Shown here: positions 33,467-42,219 of the stretch, piece by piece
How the letters are laid out: the number at the start of each line of letters is the position of its first letter
How positions within the stretch are numbered: position 1 is the first letter of the stretch
DNA from: Paenibacillus_AP thailandensis
Lineage (GTDB): Bacteria > Bacillota > Bacilli > Paenibacillales > Paenibacillaceae
Direction: 5' to 3'
Length of the DNA: 64,000 nucleotides
Assembly: GCF_042685365.1 (NCBI RefSeq)
Contig: NZ_JBHUMY010000013.1
Location: 62,001 to 126,000, forward strand
Translations under genes and position numbers: made by a program
Notes under the pieces: model-generated
What the model was told of the DNA's origin: nothing
Database searches by the model: none
What the model saw: the letters and a program-made list of their open reading frames with translations, nothing else

Positions 33467-33538
33467 TTTTCGAGAAGCGGCGGCGGTTTGGTCCGTGATA
33501 CAGTCAGGCTGGAGATCATTCACGAGGAGGAGATTTGG

Positions 33539-34063
33539 ATGGAAATCGCACCACAAATCGTTAACGAGCTGTTTGAAGCGGCGAAAGCGGGAGACGCTTC
33601 GCGCTTGCAGCAACTGCTGGATGATCGTCCGGAGCTAGCCAATGCCGAGAACGGCGACGGGCTTACGCTGCTCGGCTATGCCGCGCATTACGGCCATGCG
33701 GATGCCGTGCGGACGATTCTGGACCAAGGAGCGGACGTGAACGCCGTCTCTCGCTCCAAAATTTCCTTCATCCCGTCCAATACGGCGCTGCACGCCGCGA
33801 TAGCCGGAGAACGGGACGAGGCCGTTATCCGGCTGCTGCTCGAGCGCGGCGCCCGCGCCGATCTGTTCGACAGCAACGGCCATACGTGCCTGCACTCGGC
33901 CGCTTATCACGACGACAGCGAGGAGCTTATCCGCCTGCTTGTCGCTCGCGGCGCGGACGTCAACGCCAAGGCGGAAGGTGGCGACTCGGCGCTTTCGCTT
34001 GCCGTCGCAAAAGGGAATGCGAAAGCGGCGAACGCTCTCCGCGAGCTCGGGGCGCAGCTGTAG
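33539..34063 (+). CDS. Ankyrin-repeat protein
   Basis: ATG 33539 has GAGGAGGAG upstream (the frame extends 17 codons further without a better site). 174 residues composed of about five ankyrin repeats: LLDDRPELANAENGDGLTLL, GYAAHYGHADAVRTILDQGA, ALHAAIAGERDEAVIRLLLE, CLHSAAYHDDSEELIRLLVA, ALSLAVAKGNAKAANALREL. No signal or membrane segment, so a cytoplasmic protein-binding scaffold. In related genomes such genes often follow AraC regulators, matching the remnant upstream. Partner unknown. Confidence 0.88.
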   Translation: MEIAPQIVNELFEAAKAGDASRLQQLLDDRPELANAENGDGLTLLGYAAHYGHADAVRTILDQGADVNAVSRSKISFIPSNTALHAAIAGERDEAVIRLLLERGARADLFDSNGHTCLHSAAYHDDSEELIRLLVARGADVNAKAEGGDSALSLAVAKGNAKAANALRELGAQL

Positions 34064-34177
34064 GCCGCTTTAACTCGCTTGGCCGTTCGCGGCGCCTTGT
34101 CGTACTTCTCTTCTCGTTTTTCTCGAGAGCTATCCCGAACGGCAAACGGCAAAGTCCCGTTGTTACCAACCCTTGAT

Positions 34178-34219
34178 ACAAAGGCCGGAATTCCTCGTTA
34201 TTGAGGGTTTCGGCCTTTT
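34178..34219. terminator. Bidirectional terminator
   Basis: AAAGGCCGgAAttCCTC pairs imperfectly with GAGGgTTtCGGCCTTTT between the convergent ankyrin and TetR genes; T-runs in both directions. Confidence 0.7.
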
Positions 34220-34225
34220 GGCGTC

Positions 34226-34807
34226 TTAGGATAAAAGAGCGAGCTGCCCGTCAATCAGCTTTTTGGCGGCTTCCGAGAACATTTCCGGCTTGAATTCCGC
34301 ATGATTGATATAGGCTACCATAACCGCGCCGCTCCATAACATGCGCAGCTGCTCGGTCAACTCCCGGTAGTCGGGAAAGCCGGCTTCCTTGGTCATCTCC
34401 GCTACCCGGTCCCAGACGTCCTTGCGGCTCTCCAGCGCCTTCGCATGGCAAAGATGTCCGGGCTCGGGGAATTCCACGGCCGTGTTCATGAGCGCGCATC
34501 CCCTATAGCCTGGCCGCTTCATTCGCTCTCCGACGTATTCCATCAAATAGCGAAGCTGCTCCGGCACCGACTCCGGATGCTGCTGCCGCGCATGCTCGAT
34601 ATGCCCCAAGCTCCGCTGCCGATGAAGCTCCAGATAAGCGACGACCAAGTCGTCCTTAGTCGGGAAGTTTCGATAAAAGCTGGCTTTGGCCACGCCCGAC
34701 TCCATAATGATTCGGTCGATTCCGACCGCCCGCACGCCCTCGCGGTAGAACAGCTCGTCTGCCACCCGCAAGATGCGCTCCTTCGCGCTTTCTCTTTTCT
34801 CCTGCAT
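34226..34807 (-). CDS. TetR-family repressor of the adjacent efflux gene
   Basis: I choose ATG 34807 (MQEKRES); a TTG 7 codons upstream is possible. 193 residues. HTH at ~8-55 (RILRVADELFYREGVRAVGIDRI; VAKASFYRNFPTKDDL), and a C-terminal ligand domain of the kind found in YcdC/AcrR-like proteins (MKRPGYRGCALMNTAVEFP). Divergent from an MFS exporter; two perfect palindromes in the shared promoter region are its probable operators. Confidence 0.9.
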   Translation of the reverse strand: MQEKRESAKERILRVADELFYREGVRAVGIDRIIMESGVAKASFYRNFPTKDDLVVAYLELHRQRSLGHIEHARQQHPESVPEQLRYLMEYVGERMKRPGYRGCALMNTAVEFPEPGHLCHAKALESRKDVWDRVAEMTKEAGFPDYRELTEQLRMLWSGAVMVAYINHAEFKPEMFSEAAKKLIDGQLALLS

Positions 34808-34860
34808 GTGCGTCTCACTCGCCTTCAAAAAATATTTTCAAATCGAATGATTGGAATTGA

Positions 34861-34915
34861 TTGACATGAGACAGAACTGTCTGTATTGTATGTGATGTGT
34901 GAGACAGATCTGTCT
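34861..34915. promoter_or_regulatory. Promoter with two TetR operator palindromes
   Basis: AGACAGAACTGTCT (34869-34882) and AGACAGATCTGTCT (34902-34915), centres 33 bp apart. The first fills the 17-bp spacer of a promoter facing the MFS gene: TTGACA 34861-34866 and TATTGT 34884-34889. Repressor binding would block polymerase directly. Confidence 0.8.
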
Positions 34916-34988
34916 ACCTCATTGTATGCAAGGGGAAAACGGCTGTCAATCGCGTAATCTATCGATTCCACGAAAGAGGTGCTAAACC

Positions 34989-36476
34989 ATGAGCAAGGCA
35001 AGCAATACCGGCCCGACCGTCGACCCGAGGAGATGGCTGTCCCTCTCCGTCGTCATTCTGGCCGCATTCATGGTCGTTCTGGATACGTTTATCGTCAATG
35101 TCGCGCTCCCTTCCATTGCGAGGGATCTGCAAGCGGATTTCTCCGAACTGCAGCTGGTCGTTGCCGGTTACGTGCTCGGTTATGCCTTATTGCTGGTGAC
35201 GGGCGGGAGAATGGGAGATCTGTACGGCCGCAAGACGATGTTCCTCGCCGGAATCGCGGGATTCGTCGCCGCTTCGGCTTGGTGCGGCTTGTCGGGTACG
35301 GCGGAGATGCTCATCGCTGCGCGGGTTGCGCAAGGCGTCTTCGCCGCGGCGATGATGCCGCAGGTGCTCTCGATCATTCAAGTGATGTTCCCGGCCGAAG
35401 AGAAGGGTAAGGCGCTCGGCATCTATGGCGCAGTGCTCGGGCTTGGAGCCATTGCGGGCCAGATCGCCGGGGGATTGCTGTTGAAGGCGGATTGGTGGGG
35501 GCTCGGCTGGAGGCTGGTGTTCCTCGTAAACCTTCCGGTCGGTCTCTTCGCTTTTGTCTTCGCGGTATGGATGCTGCGCGATTCGCGCTCCCCTCAGCGG
35601 ACGAGAATGGACATCTGGGGCGTCGTCTTGCTGGCCGCAGGACTTGGCTTGTTCATCTATCCGCTCGCCGTCGGCAGGGAGGAAGGCTGGCCGGCTTGGA
35701 TCTTCGTCAGCATTGCCGCGTCTGTGCCCGTTCTGGTCTGGTTTGTCCGCTACGAGAACGCACTTCTGCACCGGGGCGCATCGCCGCTGCTTCCGATTAC
35801 GTTGTTCCGGAACCGTTCATTCCGCTTCGGCATGTTGATCTCGCTCGCATTCTACAGCGGCAACGCGGCGCTCTATCTCATCCTGTCGGTGTTCATGCAG
35901 AGCGGCCGGGGCGCGGAGCCGCTGCAGTCCGCGTACGCCTTCATTCCGCTCGCGGCAGGATACTTTGCGGCTTCCTTGCTTACGCCGCCGTTGAAGAAGC
36001 GTTGGGGCAACCGCGTCCTGCTCGCCGGAACGGTGCTTATGGCCGCCGGTTATCTCCTCCTCATCGAAGCGGTCGGCCGGCTTAACGGACTCGGCATCGG
36101 CGAGATGTTCATTCCGCTTCTGCTCGCGGGGCTCGGGCAGGGCGCGGTGGCTTCGCCCCTTATTCAGACGGTGCTTAGCGGGGTGCAGGGCGTTCATGCA
36201 GGAGCGGCGTCCGGCGTGCTCAGCACATTCATGCAAGTCGCGCAGGCGCTTGGCATCGCAGCCATCGGCACTTTCTACCAGTCGCTGCTGACGCATTTCG
36301 GAGCCGTTGATGGGGCGGGAGATGCCAGCGTCTCCACGCTGCAAGGGTCGCTTGCCGCGATTATCGCCCTCTCCGTGCTCACGTACTTGCTGCTGGCGAT
36401 GCTGGGCCGCAAACCGCAACGGGCGAATCCGGAGAGTGTCGCGCAAGCGGCGGGAGTCGGAAACGCGGAGCGCTGA
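34989..36476 (+). CDS. DHA2-family (EmrB/QacA) 14-TM drug:H+ antiporter
   Basis: 495 residues with about 14 membrane segments; ATG with AAAGAGGTG upstream. Family motifs: LDTFIVNVALPSIARDLQA (TM1, DHA2 motif D), GGRMGDLYGRKTMFLAG (motif A) and GAVLGLGAIAGQIAGGLLL (motif C). It exports toxic compounds, and is controlled by the divergent TetR gene through the overlapping operators. The inducer is unknown. Confidence 0.92.
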   Translation: MSKASNTGPTVDPRRWLSLSVVILAAFMVVLDTFIVNVALPSIARDLQADFSELQLVVAGYVLGYALLLVTGGRMGDLYGRKTMFLAGIAGFVAASAWCGLSGTAEMLIAARVAQGVFAAAMMPQVLSIIQVMFPAEEKGKALGIYGAVLGLGAIAGQIAGGLLLKADWWGLGWRLVFLVNLPVGLFAFVFAVWMLRDSRSPQRTRMDIWGVVLLAAGLGLFIYPLAVGREEGWPAWIFVSIAASVPVLVWFVRYENALLHRGASPLLPITLFRNRSFRFGMLISLAFYSGNAALYLILSVFMQSGRGAEPLQSAYAFIPLAAGYFAASLLTPPLKKRWGNRVLLAGTVLMAAGYLLLIEAVGRLNGLGIGEMFIPLLLAGLGQGAVASPLIQTVLSGVQGVHAGAASGVLSTFMQVAQALGIAAIGTFYQSLLTHFGAVDGAGDASVSTLQGSLAAIIALSVLTYLLLAMLGRKPQRANPESVAQAAGVGNAER

Positions 36477-36613
36477 CGATAAGCGGAAGAGCGGCTCTCT
36501 CCTTGCCGTCCCGCAGGGTGCGCAAACGCAGCGACGCCCACCGCGGGCTTGGAGAGGTGCCGCGTAAAACCGCCGTTCAGGACAATTTTGGATGGCTGCC
36601 GCCTAATTTCCGG

Positions 36614-36642
36614 TTGTTCGCCCTACCTTTTACCCTTATAAT
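36614..36642 (+). promoter_or_regulatory. Putative promoter of the EIIC-like gene
   Basis: TTGTTC (36614-36619), 17-bp spacer, perfect TATAAT (36637-36642); 65 nt before the start codon. Confidence 0.45.
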
Positions 36643-36707
36643 ATGGCAGTACGGTAACTAACTAAAGCGATAAGCCTTTAGCGAATACGGAAATTGAGAG
36701 GTACAGG

Positions 36708-38291
36708 ATGAAAACAATCGCGATATTAGGCAGCAGCGGGGGCAATTTGTTTAATTTGGGCGGCAAAGATCCCGAGAAGCTGATCGGAGAAATTATAGCC
36801 CAGACGGGCGGCGCCGATGCGGCCATCGGCGCGGTGCAATTTATTGCCGCGTCGGAGTCGATGGATACGGCCAAGGATGCGACGCCGGCCGCGCTGTACG
36901 GATGGGACCTGGACAAACGGGGCATCAAGAAGCTGTTCGAAGGGACGCTGAAGGAAACGAACGAAGCCGCGGCGGCGCTTGACGCCGAAATTGCGGAATC
37001 GATACAGGCCGGCCGGATCGACGGCTTGATCGTTATGAGCGCCGATCCCGAAGGGGCGAACCGGCAGTCCGTCGCGGCGGCGGCCGGGCGCAAGCTGCCG
37101 GTCGTCGGAACGGGCGGCACCTCGATGGCGCAAATCGCCGCCAAAGGCGCCAACGTCATCTCCGTGTCGGGTACGACGGGGACGACGAACCGGACGCGGG
37201 CGGTTTCTTTTGTCCAATCGCTTTGCAAGTTCTGGGGTCTTAAATATTATCCGGTGCTAGGCGGCGCTCCGGCCTCCGGAGCCGCGGCTCCCGGCAGCCC
37301 GTGGCGCAAAATCAGCCTGAAAGGCATCATGCAAGCTTCCTTGCCGGGCTTCATCGCCATGGCGATCGTGCTTGCCCTGAGCCAGATTCCGGCGCTTAAA
37401 GGGCTTAGCGAAGTGTTCGATCTGATGCTGAAGGCGCTGCCGGTCGTGCTGGCGGTCATTGCCGCGAAGCAGGTGTCCGACCTCGACGAGGTGTCGATCG
37501 TGGCGGGCGTAATCGCGGGCGCGCTGTCGGTCGAAGGCGGCATCATCGGCGGCATCGCCGGCGGCATCGGGGCGGGGCTGCTCGTCCGTTACTTGTTCGT
37601 GCAATGCGTGAAATGGCGTTTCCCGATGACGACGGTCAACATCGTGGCAGGCGGCATCGCGGGACTTATTTCCGGTCTTGTCATGTATTATCTGCTCGCG
37701 CCGCTGGCGCTTGAAATCGGGGAATGGATCAAAGAGATGATCAACCTCGCCATTTCCTTCAACCCGATCGTGGCGGGCGCCATTGCGGGCCTGCTCATCT
37801 GGCCGGCCATTATCGGCGGCGTATACCATGCGGCGATTTTGCCGATCGTGCTGCTCGAGATGGAGAAGACGGGCAACAGCTTCCTCGGCGCGGTCGATAT
37901 GGTCGGCCTGGTAATGGTGTCCGCCGGCATTACGCTGGCCAACATCGTCGCGCCGCGGGATAAAGGAGAAGCGGCCGTTGCGGCGCCGGGCTTCCTGATT
38001 AACATGGGGTTCGGCACGTTCGTCGAGGCGGCTTATCCGTTTATGTTTTCGAACAAAACGGTGTTTGCCGGGGCGATCGTTTCCGGCGGCGTCGGCGGAG
38101 CGCTCGTCGGCCTGTTTAACGTCCGCGGCACCGCCTATGTGCCGTCGTTCATGGGACCGCTCCTGTCGAACAACGTGGCGGGCTTTGCGGCTTCGATGGC
38201 CGTTGCCTTGGTATTGGCGTTTATTATCACGGTTATCGCCAATAAAGCGGCCCGCGTCAAAGCGCGCGGACAGGCGGACATCGCCGCTTAA
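36708..38291 (+). CDS. PTS EIIC-like membrane protein with a novel N-terminal cytosolic domain
   Basis: 527 residues. Residues ~1-195 form a soluble alpha/beta domain of unclear family (MKTIAILGSSGGNLFNLGG; GRIDGLIVMSADPEG; LPVVGTGGTSMAQIAAKGAN; VISVSGTTGTTNRTRAVSF). From ~205 on, eight or more membrane segments resemble fructose-type PTS EIIC (FPMTTVNIVAGGIAGLISGL; PGFLINMGFGTFVEAAYPFM; NVRGTAYVPSFMGPLLSNN). No EIIA histidine or EIIB cysteine phosphorylation domain is visible, and no PTS partner is adjacent. It may be a transporter that works without phosphorylation or a sensor. Single-gene unit with its own promoter and terminator. Confidence 0.7.
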   Translation: MKTIAILGSSGGNLFNLGGKDPEKLIGEIIAQTGGADAAIGAVQFIAASESMDTAKDATPAALYGWDLDKRGIKKLFEGTLKETNEAAAALDAEIAESIQAGRIDGLIVMSADPEGANRQSVAAAAGRKLPVVGTGGTSMAQIAAKGANVISVSGTTGTTNRTRAVSFVQSLCKFWGLKYYPVLGGAPASGAAAPGSPWRKISLKGIMQASLPGFIAMAIVLALSQIPALKGLSEVFDLMLKALPVVLAVIAAKQVSDLDEVSIVAGVIAGALSVEGGIIGGIAGGIGAGLLVRYLFVQCVKWRFPMTTVNIVAGGIAGLISGLVMYYLLAPLALEIGEWIKEMINLAISFNPIVAGAIAGLLIWPAIIGGVYHAAILPIVLLEMEKTGNSFLGAVDMVGLVMVSAGITLANIVAPRDKGEAAVAAPGFLINMGFGTFVEAAYPFMFSNKTVFAGAIVSGGVGGALVGLFNVRGTAYVPSFMGPLLSNNVAGFAASMAVALVLAFIITVIANKAARVKARGQADIAA

Positions 38292-38325
38292 CGGCGTACC
38301 GATTGCAATTATCTTCTACCCGGAA

Positions 38326-38370
38326 AGGTCGAGTTCAGAGGTAACCTTACCCCTGGACCCGGCCTTTTTT
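38326..38370 (+). terminator. Rho-independent terminator
   Basis: An imperfect stem GGTC..GTTCAG.GG/CC.CTGGAC..GGCC with TTTTTT after it, downstream of the EIIC-like gene. Confidence 0.65.
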
Positions 38371-38633
38371 GATTTTTAGGAATCCGGGCGGCTTCGTCAA
38401 TTTTAAGCGAGAAGTATCCGGGGGCCGAGCGGTTCATATGCCTCATGCAAGTGATTTAGAACTCCCTGACTATGCCCAATGGAATGGAGAAAGGGAATTC
38501 CCTTGCGAGCGAGTTTGGGCTTTAAGTTTCTGCTTCCGAAAGCCAATTGTCATGAAAGAAACTTAAAACCGCATGTTTGAAGCTGCAAGGGAACCCCTTT
38601 CGGAATGGAATGGCGGATATTTTTTAAGATCAA
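38371..38633. other. Intergenic stretch with no recognised feature
   Basis: 263 bp between the EIIC-like terminator and the stop of the minus-strand regulator. A 65-codon frame (38369-38566) has no ribosome binding site and no recognisable motif; the base composition is more AT-rich than the neighbours. I see no repeat or RNA structure. Confidence 0.4.
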
Positions 38634-40256
38634 TTACCCCTCGCCGCTAAACTGCTTCCGGTATTCGCCGGGGCGGACGCCTTCCTGCTTCTTGAACACC
38701 TTGCTGAAGTAGTTCTCGTCCCTGTAGCCGACCGATTCGGCGATTTGGGAGATGCGGAGCGGCGTGTTCCGCAGCAGCACCTTCGCTTTGTCGATGCGGA
38801 TTCGGCTGAGGAAGTCGGACATCGTGACGCCGAACTCCTGCTTGAACTTGCGCGATATATATTCCCGGCTCAGGAAAAAATGCGACGCGATATCCTGCAG
38901 CGAAACTTCTTCCCGGTAATGGGCCTCCACGTAACGGGCGATGTCGTGAATGATATGGTTGTCCTTCGTATGAAGCGCCGCCAGCAGCCGGGAGGCGGCT
39001 TTCAGCCGGCCAAGCATCATCTCTCTCCACAGCGGCCAGGACAACAATCCTTCGCTGTCCAGCGGAAGCGGATACGCCCCGTTTTCCGTTTCCGGCGTTT
39101 CATCGTTTGCCGCCTCGGCGGCCCGGCCTTCGTTGCCGTCTTCCCACTGCTTCTGCAGCCAATCCCATTCGTCGTTCCACTCCGCAATGTTCTCCGGCGT
39201 GACGGACGGCTGCTGCTTCATCTCCTCCAGCCATTCGTCCGCTGCGGCCGCCATCTGCTCGTCCTTGCCGCCGAGCGCGGCCAGCCGCAGCTTGTCCGCC
39301 CGGCCGGACAGGCGCGGGAAGCGGGCAGGCTGCTCCCCGGCGTCCGCTGCGTGCAGCCGTTCGCCGCTCTCCAGCAGATTGCGGCGCCACAATGCGGCAC
39401 GCGCCTCTTTATACGCTTTTCCGGCACCGTCCGGAAAAGGAAGGAAGCCGCTCAATCCCGCATGCAAGCGGCGCCGCAGCGCCAGCTCGAAGCCTTCGTT
39501 GATCCGGTCGAAAACGGCGCGGAACGGCATCTGTCGGTCCCAATACAGCAGAACGATTTCGCCGTAACGGTTCAAATGCTGAAAGGCGGTTCCTTTGTTT
39601 TTCAGCAGCTCGTTGCAGATATTCAGCACCATAAACGCCAGCAGCTGCCGGTCGCGCTGAAATTTCCCCAGCAGCCCGGCGTCGAGCTGCTCCAGGCTGA
39701 TCAGCCCGACCTGCGCTTCGCCCGCCGTCTCCGGCATGCCGGCCTGGCCGCGCAGCAGCCCGACGGCCCGCTCCGTGCCGCCGTGGCCGGCTACCAGCTC
39801 GGACAGGAGCTTATCCGCGTAATGAGGCTTCATCTCGTTAACCTCGATCGACTGCCGGATTTGCGCGGCGCGTTTCTCCTCGTCCGACCGCCAAGCGTTA
39901 ACCGCGCGGGCCAAAGCCTCGTTCAGCGCCTCCGGCTCCACCGGCTTCAGTATATAATCGACGCCGCCGCTGCGGATCGTATGGCGGATCAGCTCGAAAT
40001 CGTCGTATCCGCTAATGACGAGCGCTTTGCATTCCGGCGCGTTGTCCCGGATCCACGTCAGCAGCTGGACGCCGTCCTTGCGCGGCATTTTCATATCGGT
40101 CATGACGATCTGCGGCGCATGCTCCCGGATCGCTTCCGCCGCCGCTTCGCCGTCCGACGCCTCGAGCACTTCCGTTATGCCGTTTCCTTCCCAATCCGAC
40201 AGCAGCCGGATCGCGTCTCTTACATGCTTCTCGTCGTCTACAATGAGTGCTTTCAT
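38634..40256 (-). CDS. YesN-type AraC response regulator
   Basis: 540 residues. Receiver at 1-120 with Asp7-Asp8, phosphoacceptor Asp54 (VMTDMKMPRKDG) and Lys in VDYILKPVEPEALN; a central ~270-residue helical linker; C-terminal AraC double HTH (VSLQDIASHFFLSREYISRKF; ISQIAESVGYRDENYFSKVF). Overlaps the kinase gene by 4 bp. The pair is divergent from a sugar ABC transporter and GH31 gene, which it most likely activates on sensing the sugar outside. Confidence 0.92.
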   Translation of the reverse strand: MKALIVDDEKHVRDAIRLLSDWEGNGITEVLEASDGEAAAEAIREHAPQIVMTDMKMPRKDGVQLLTWIRDNAPECKALVISGYDDFELIRHTIRSGGVDYILKPVEPEALNEALARAVNAWRSDEEKRAAQIRQSIEVNEMKPHYADKLLSELVAGHGGTERAVGLLRGQAGMPETAGEAQVGLISLEQLDAGLLGKFQRDRQLLAFMVLNICNELLKNKGTAFQHLNRYGEIVLLYWDRQMPFRAVFDRINEGFELALRRRLHAGLSGFLPFPDGAGKAYKEARAALWRRNLLESGERLHAADAGEQPARFPRLSGRADKLRLAALGGKDEQMAAAADEWLEEMKQQPSVTPENIAEWNDEWDWLQKQWEDGNEGRAAEAANDETPETENGAYPLPLDSEGLLSWPLWREMMLGRLKAASRLLAALHTKDNHIIHDIARYVEAHYREEVSLQDIASHFFLSREYISRKFKQEFGVTMSDFLSRIRIDKAKVLLRNTPLRISQIAESVGYRDENYFSKVFKKQEGVRPGEYRKQFSGEG

Positions 40257-42052
40257 GACAAATCTCCTTTGGCTGGCGCTATTGTCGCAGGGAAGCTCAG
40301 CATTACCTTCACCCCATGCGGTTTCAAATTCTCGATGCGAAGCTCGGCGGTATCGTCGGTATACAGCTTAAGCCGCATCAGCACATTAAGCAATCCGATC
40401 GGCTCATCCTCGTTCCCGGAAGGCTCGCACCCTTCCGCAAGCCTGCCGCGAAGCTCAGCCAGCCGCTCTTCCGGAACGGGCGCGCCGTTGTTCCGCATCT
40501 CGACGGTCAGCCTGCCGTCCGGCGACAGCCGGCTCGAAAGCTGCAGCTCGCCGATGCCGTAGTCGGGATGCATGCCGTGCTTGAAATAGTTTTCGGCGAG
40601 CGGCTGCAGAATCATTTTGGGCACGTAAGCTTCCAGGCTCTCTTCATCGGCGTCCGTCGTGAAGCGGAACTGCTCCCCGAACCGCTCCTGCTGCAAGTCG
40701 AGGAACCGGTTCAGATGCTCGATCTCTTGGCGCAGCCGCACCATCGATTCGTTGTTCCGCATCGAATAGCGCATCAGATTGGCGAGCGACGAGAGCAGCT
40801 TGTACACGCGCGGCGCGTTATGCTGCAGCGCAAGCGTTCCGATCGATTGCAGCGAGTTGTACAGAAAATGCGGATTGATTTGCGCCTGCAGCATTTTCAG
40901 CTGGCTTGTCTTGTTGGCGAGCTCCAGCCGGTATTCCTTCAAAATCAGGTTGTTGATCCGGTCCATCATTTGCCGGAAGCTGCGGGCCAGCAAGCCGATC
41001 TCGTCCCGCGATTGAACGTCGATCTCGACGTCCATATTTCCCGCCTGAATTTGCTTCATATAGCCGGCCAGCTTGCGGATCGGGCTCGTAATGCGGATCG
41101 AAATGAGCAGCGTCCCGATAATGACGATGAGCATCGTAGCCAGCGCGATCGCCGCCGTAATGGTCGTCAGCCTCGTCGAGTTCCGGTAAAGCGTATCGTA
41201 CGGGATCCGTTTCACGATCGTCCAGTCGGCGTAGGACGCATTCAGCTTGTCGTAGATATGAACGGCGTCTTCGTCGTCGAAATAGCCGCTCGGGCTGTCT
41301 CCCGCCTTTTGCAGCCCTTCCAGAATGTCCGCGTCGCCCAGCTTCTGCCCGATCATATTCTCGTCCCCGCTGTAAATCACTGTGCCGTCGCCGTCCAGTA
41401 CATAAAGCTGCTCCCGGCCCGCTTCGAACAACTGGCGGACGATGTCCGCAATGCCGTCCAGCTTCACGTCGATGGCCAGCAGGCCGAGCCGCTCCTGCTT
41501 CGGCAGCCGGTTCACCGAGCGGTAAAACGTAAACACCTTCGTGTCGGGCGGGACTGCGGGAGTGTAGTTGAAGCCGTATCCGTGAATCGGATGGGGCGGC
41601 TCCGTGTACACGATGCGGGAATCCCCGTTCTCCGTGCCGGGATAAGGCTCGGTTCGCAGCTCCCGCCGCGGAGACGTGTTGGTGATCAGCGTCGATTGAT
41701 TCGATAGAAGAGAGTGGAAGTAGAGCTGCACGATATCGTCATGCGAACCTTGCATGTTTTGCAGAGTCGCATAGATTTCGGCAATCGCCCGGTAGTCGTT
41801 GACGCCCAAGGACAGGTTGCGGATGAAGTTCGGATCCGTATAAACGGCCAAAGAAGTACGGTTAATCGCTTCGAGATAGTTGTCGAGGTTTGTTTTGCCC
41901 TGGAAAATAAGCCGGGCATTTTCTTCGATCGCCTGGTTTTTGCCCGTTTCCCGGGAAAAGGTGTAGGTAACGGCAAGCGAGACGGCCATCGGAATGACCG
42001 TGGCCGCGATCATAAACAGAAAGAGCTTGTTTCGGATGCTGCCGAGCTTCAT
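40253..42052 (-). CDS. YesM-type membrane histidine kinase
   Basis: 599 residues. TM1 ~10-32, extracytoplasmic dCache-like sensor ~33-290, TM2 ~295-320, HAMP, then the His_kinase domain with His395 in LQAQINPHFLYNSLQ and an HATPase domain with LQPLAENYFKHG. The N of the usual ENA(I/V)KHG motif is Tyr here (ENYFKHG), a common variant. Transmembrane sugar or cell-surface signal sensor, upstream in the operon of the YesN-type regulator. Confidence 0.92.
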   Translation of the reverse strand: MKLGSIRNKLFLFMIAATVIPMAVSLAVTYTFSRETGKNQAIEENARLIFQGKTNLDNYLEAINRTSLAVYTDPNFIRNLSLGVNDYRAIAEIYATLQNMQGSHDDIVQLYFHSLLSNQSTLITNTSPRRELRTEPYPGTENGDSRIVYTEPPHPIHGYGFNYTPAVPPDTKVFTFYRSVNRLPKQERLGLLAIDVKLDGIADIVRQLFEAGREQLYVLDGDGTVIYSGDENMIGQKLGDADILEGLQKAGDSPSGYFDDEDAVHIYDKLNASYADWTIVKRIPYDTLYRNSTRLTTITAAIALATMLIVIIGTLLISIRITSPIRKLAGYMKQIQAGNMDVEIDVQSRDEIGLLARSFRQMMDRINNLILKEYRLELANKTSQLKMLQAQINPHFLYNSLQSIGTLALQHNAPRVYKLLSSLANLMRYSMRNNESMVRLRQEIEHLNRFLDLQQERFGEQFRFTTDADEESLEAYVPKMILQPLAENYFKHGMHPDYGIGELQLSSRLSPDGRLTVEMRNNGAPVPEERLAELRGRLAEGCEPSGNEDEPIGLLNVLMRLKLYTDDTAELRIENLKPHGVKVMLSFPATIAPAKGDLS

Positions 42053-42219
42053 GGCGGTAACACCTTTCCAATCGAAAATAGTCGTTCCTCGGCCGAAGGG
42101 GCCTACGAGAACAATATTTTACTCTTATCGGTTCAACATCGTCTATAGGAAATGTCGAATGCCGGCAGCATACTAAAAGAAAGACTAACGTTAATGACCT
42201 ATCGAAGGAGGAAAACGGA

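Noticed and set aside
38369..38566. 65-codon frame downstream of the EIIC-like gene
   Set aside because: It starts within the terminator T-run, has no ribosome site and no motif.
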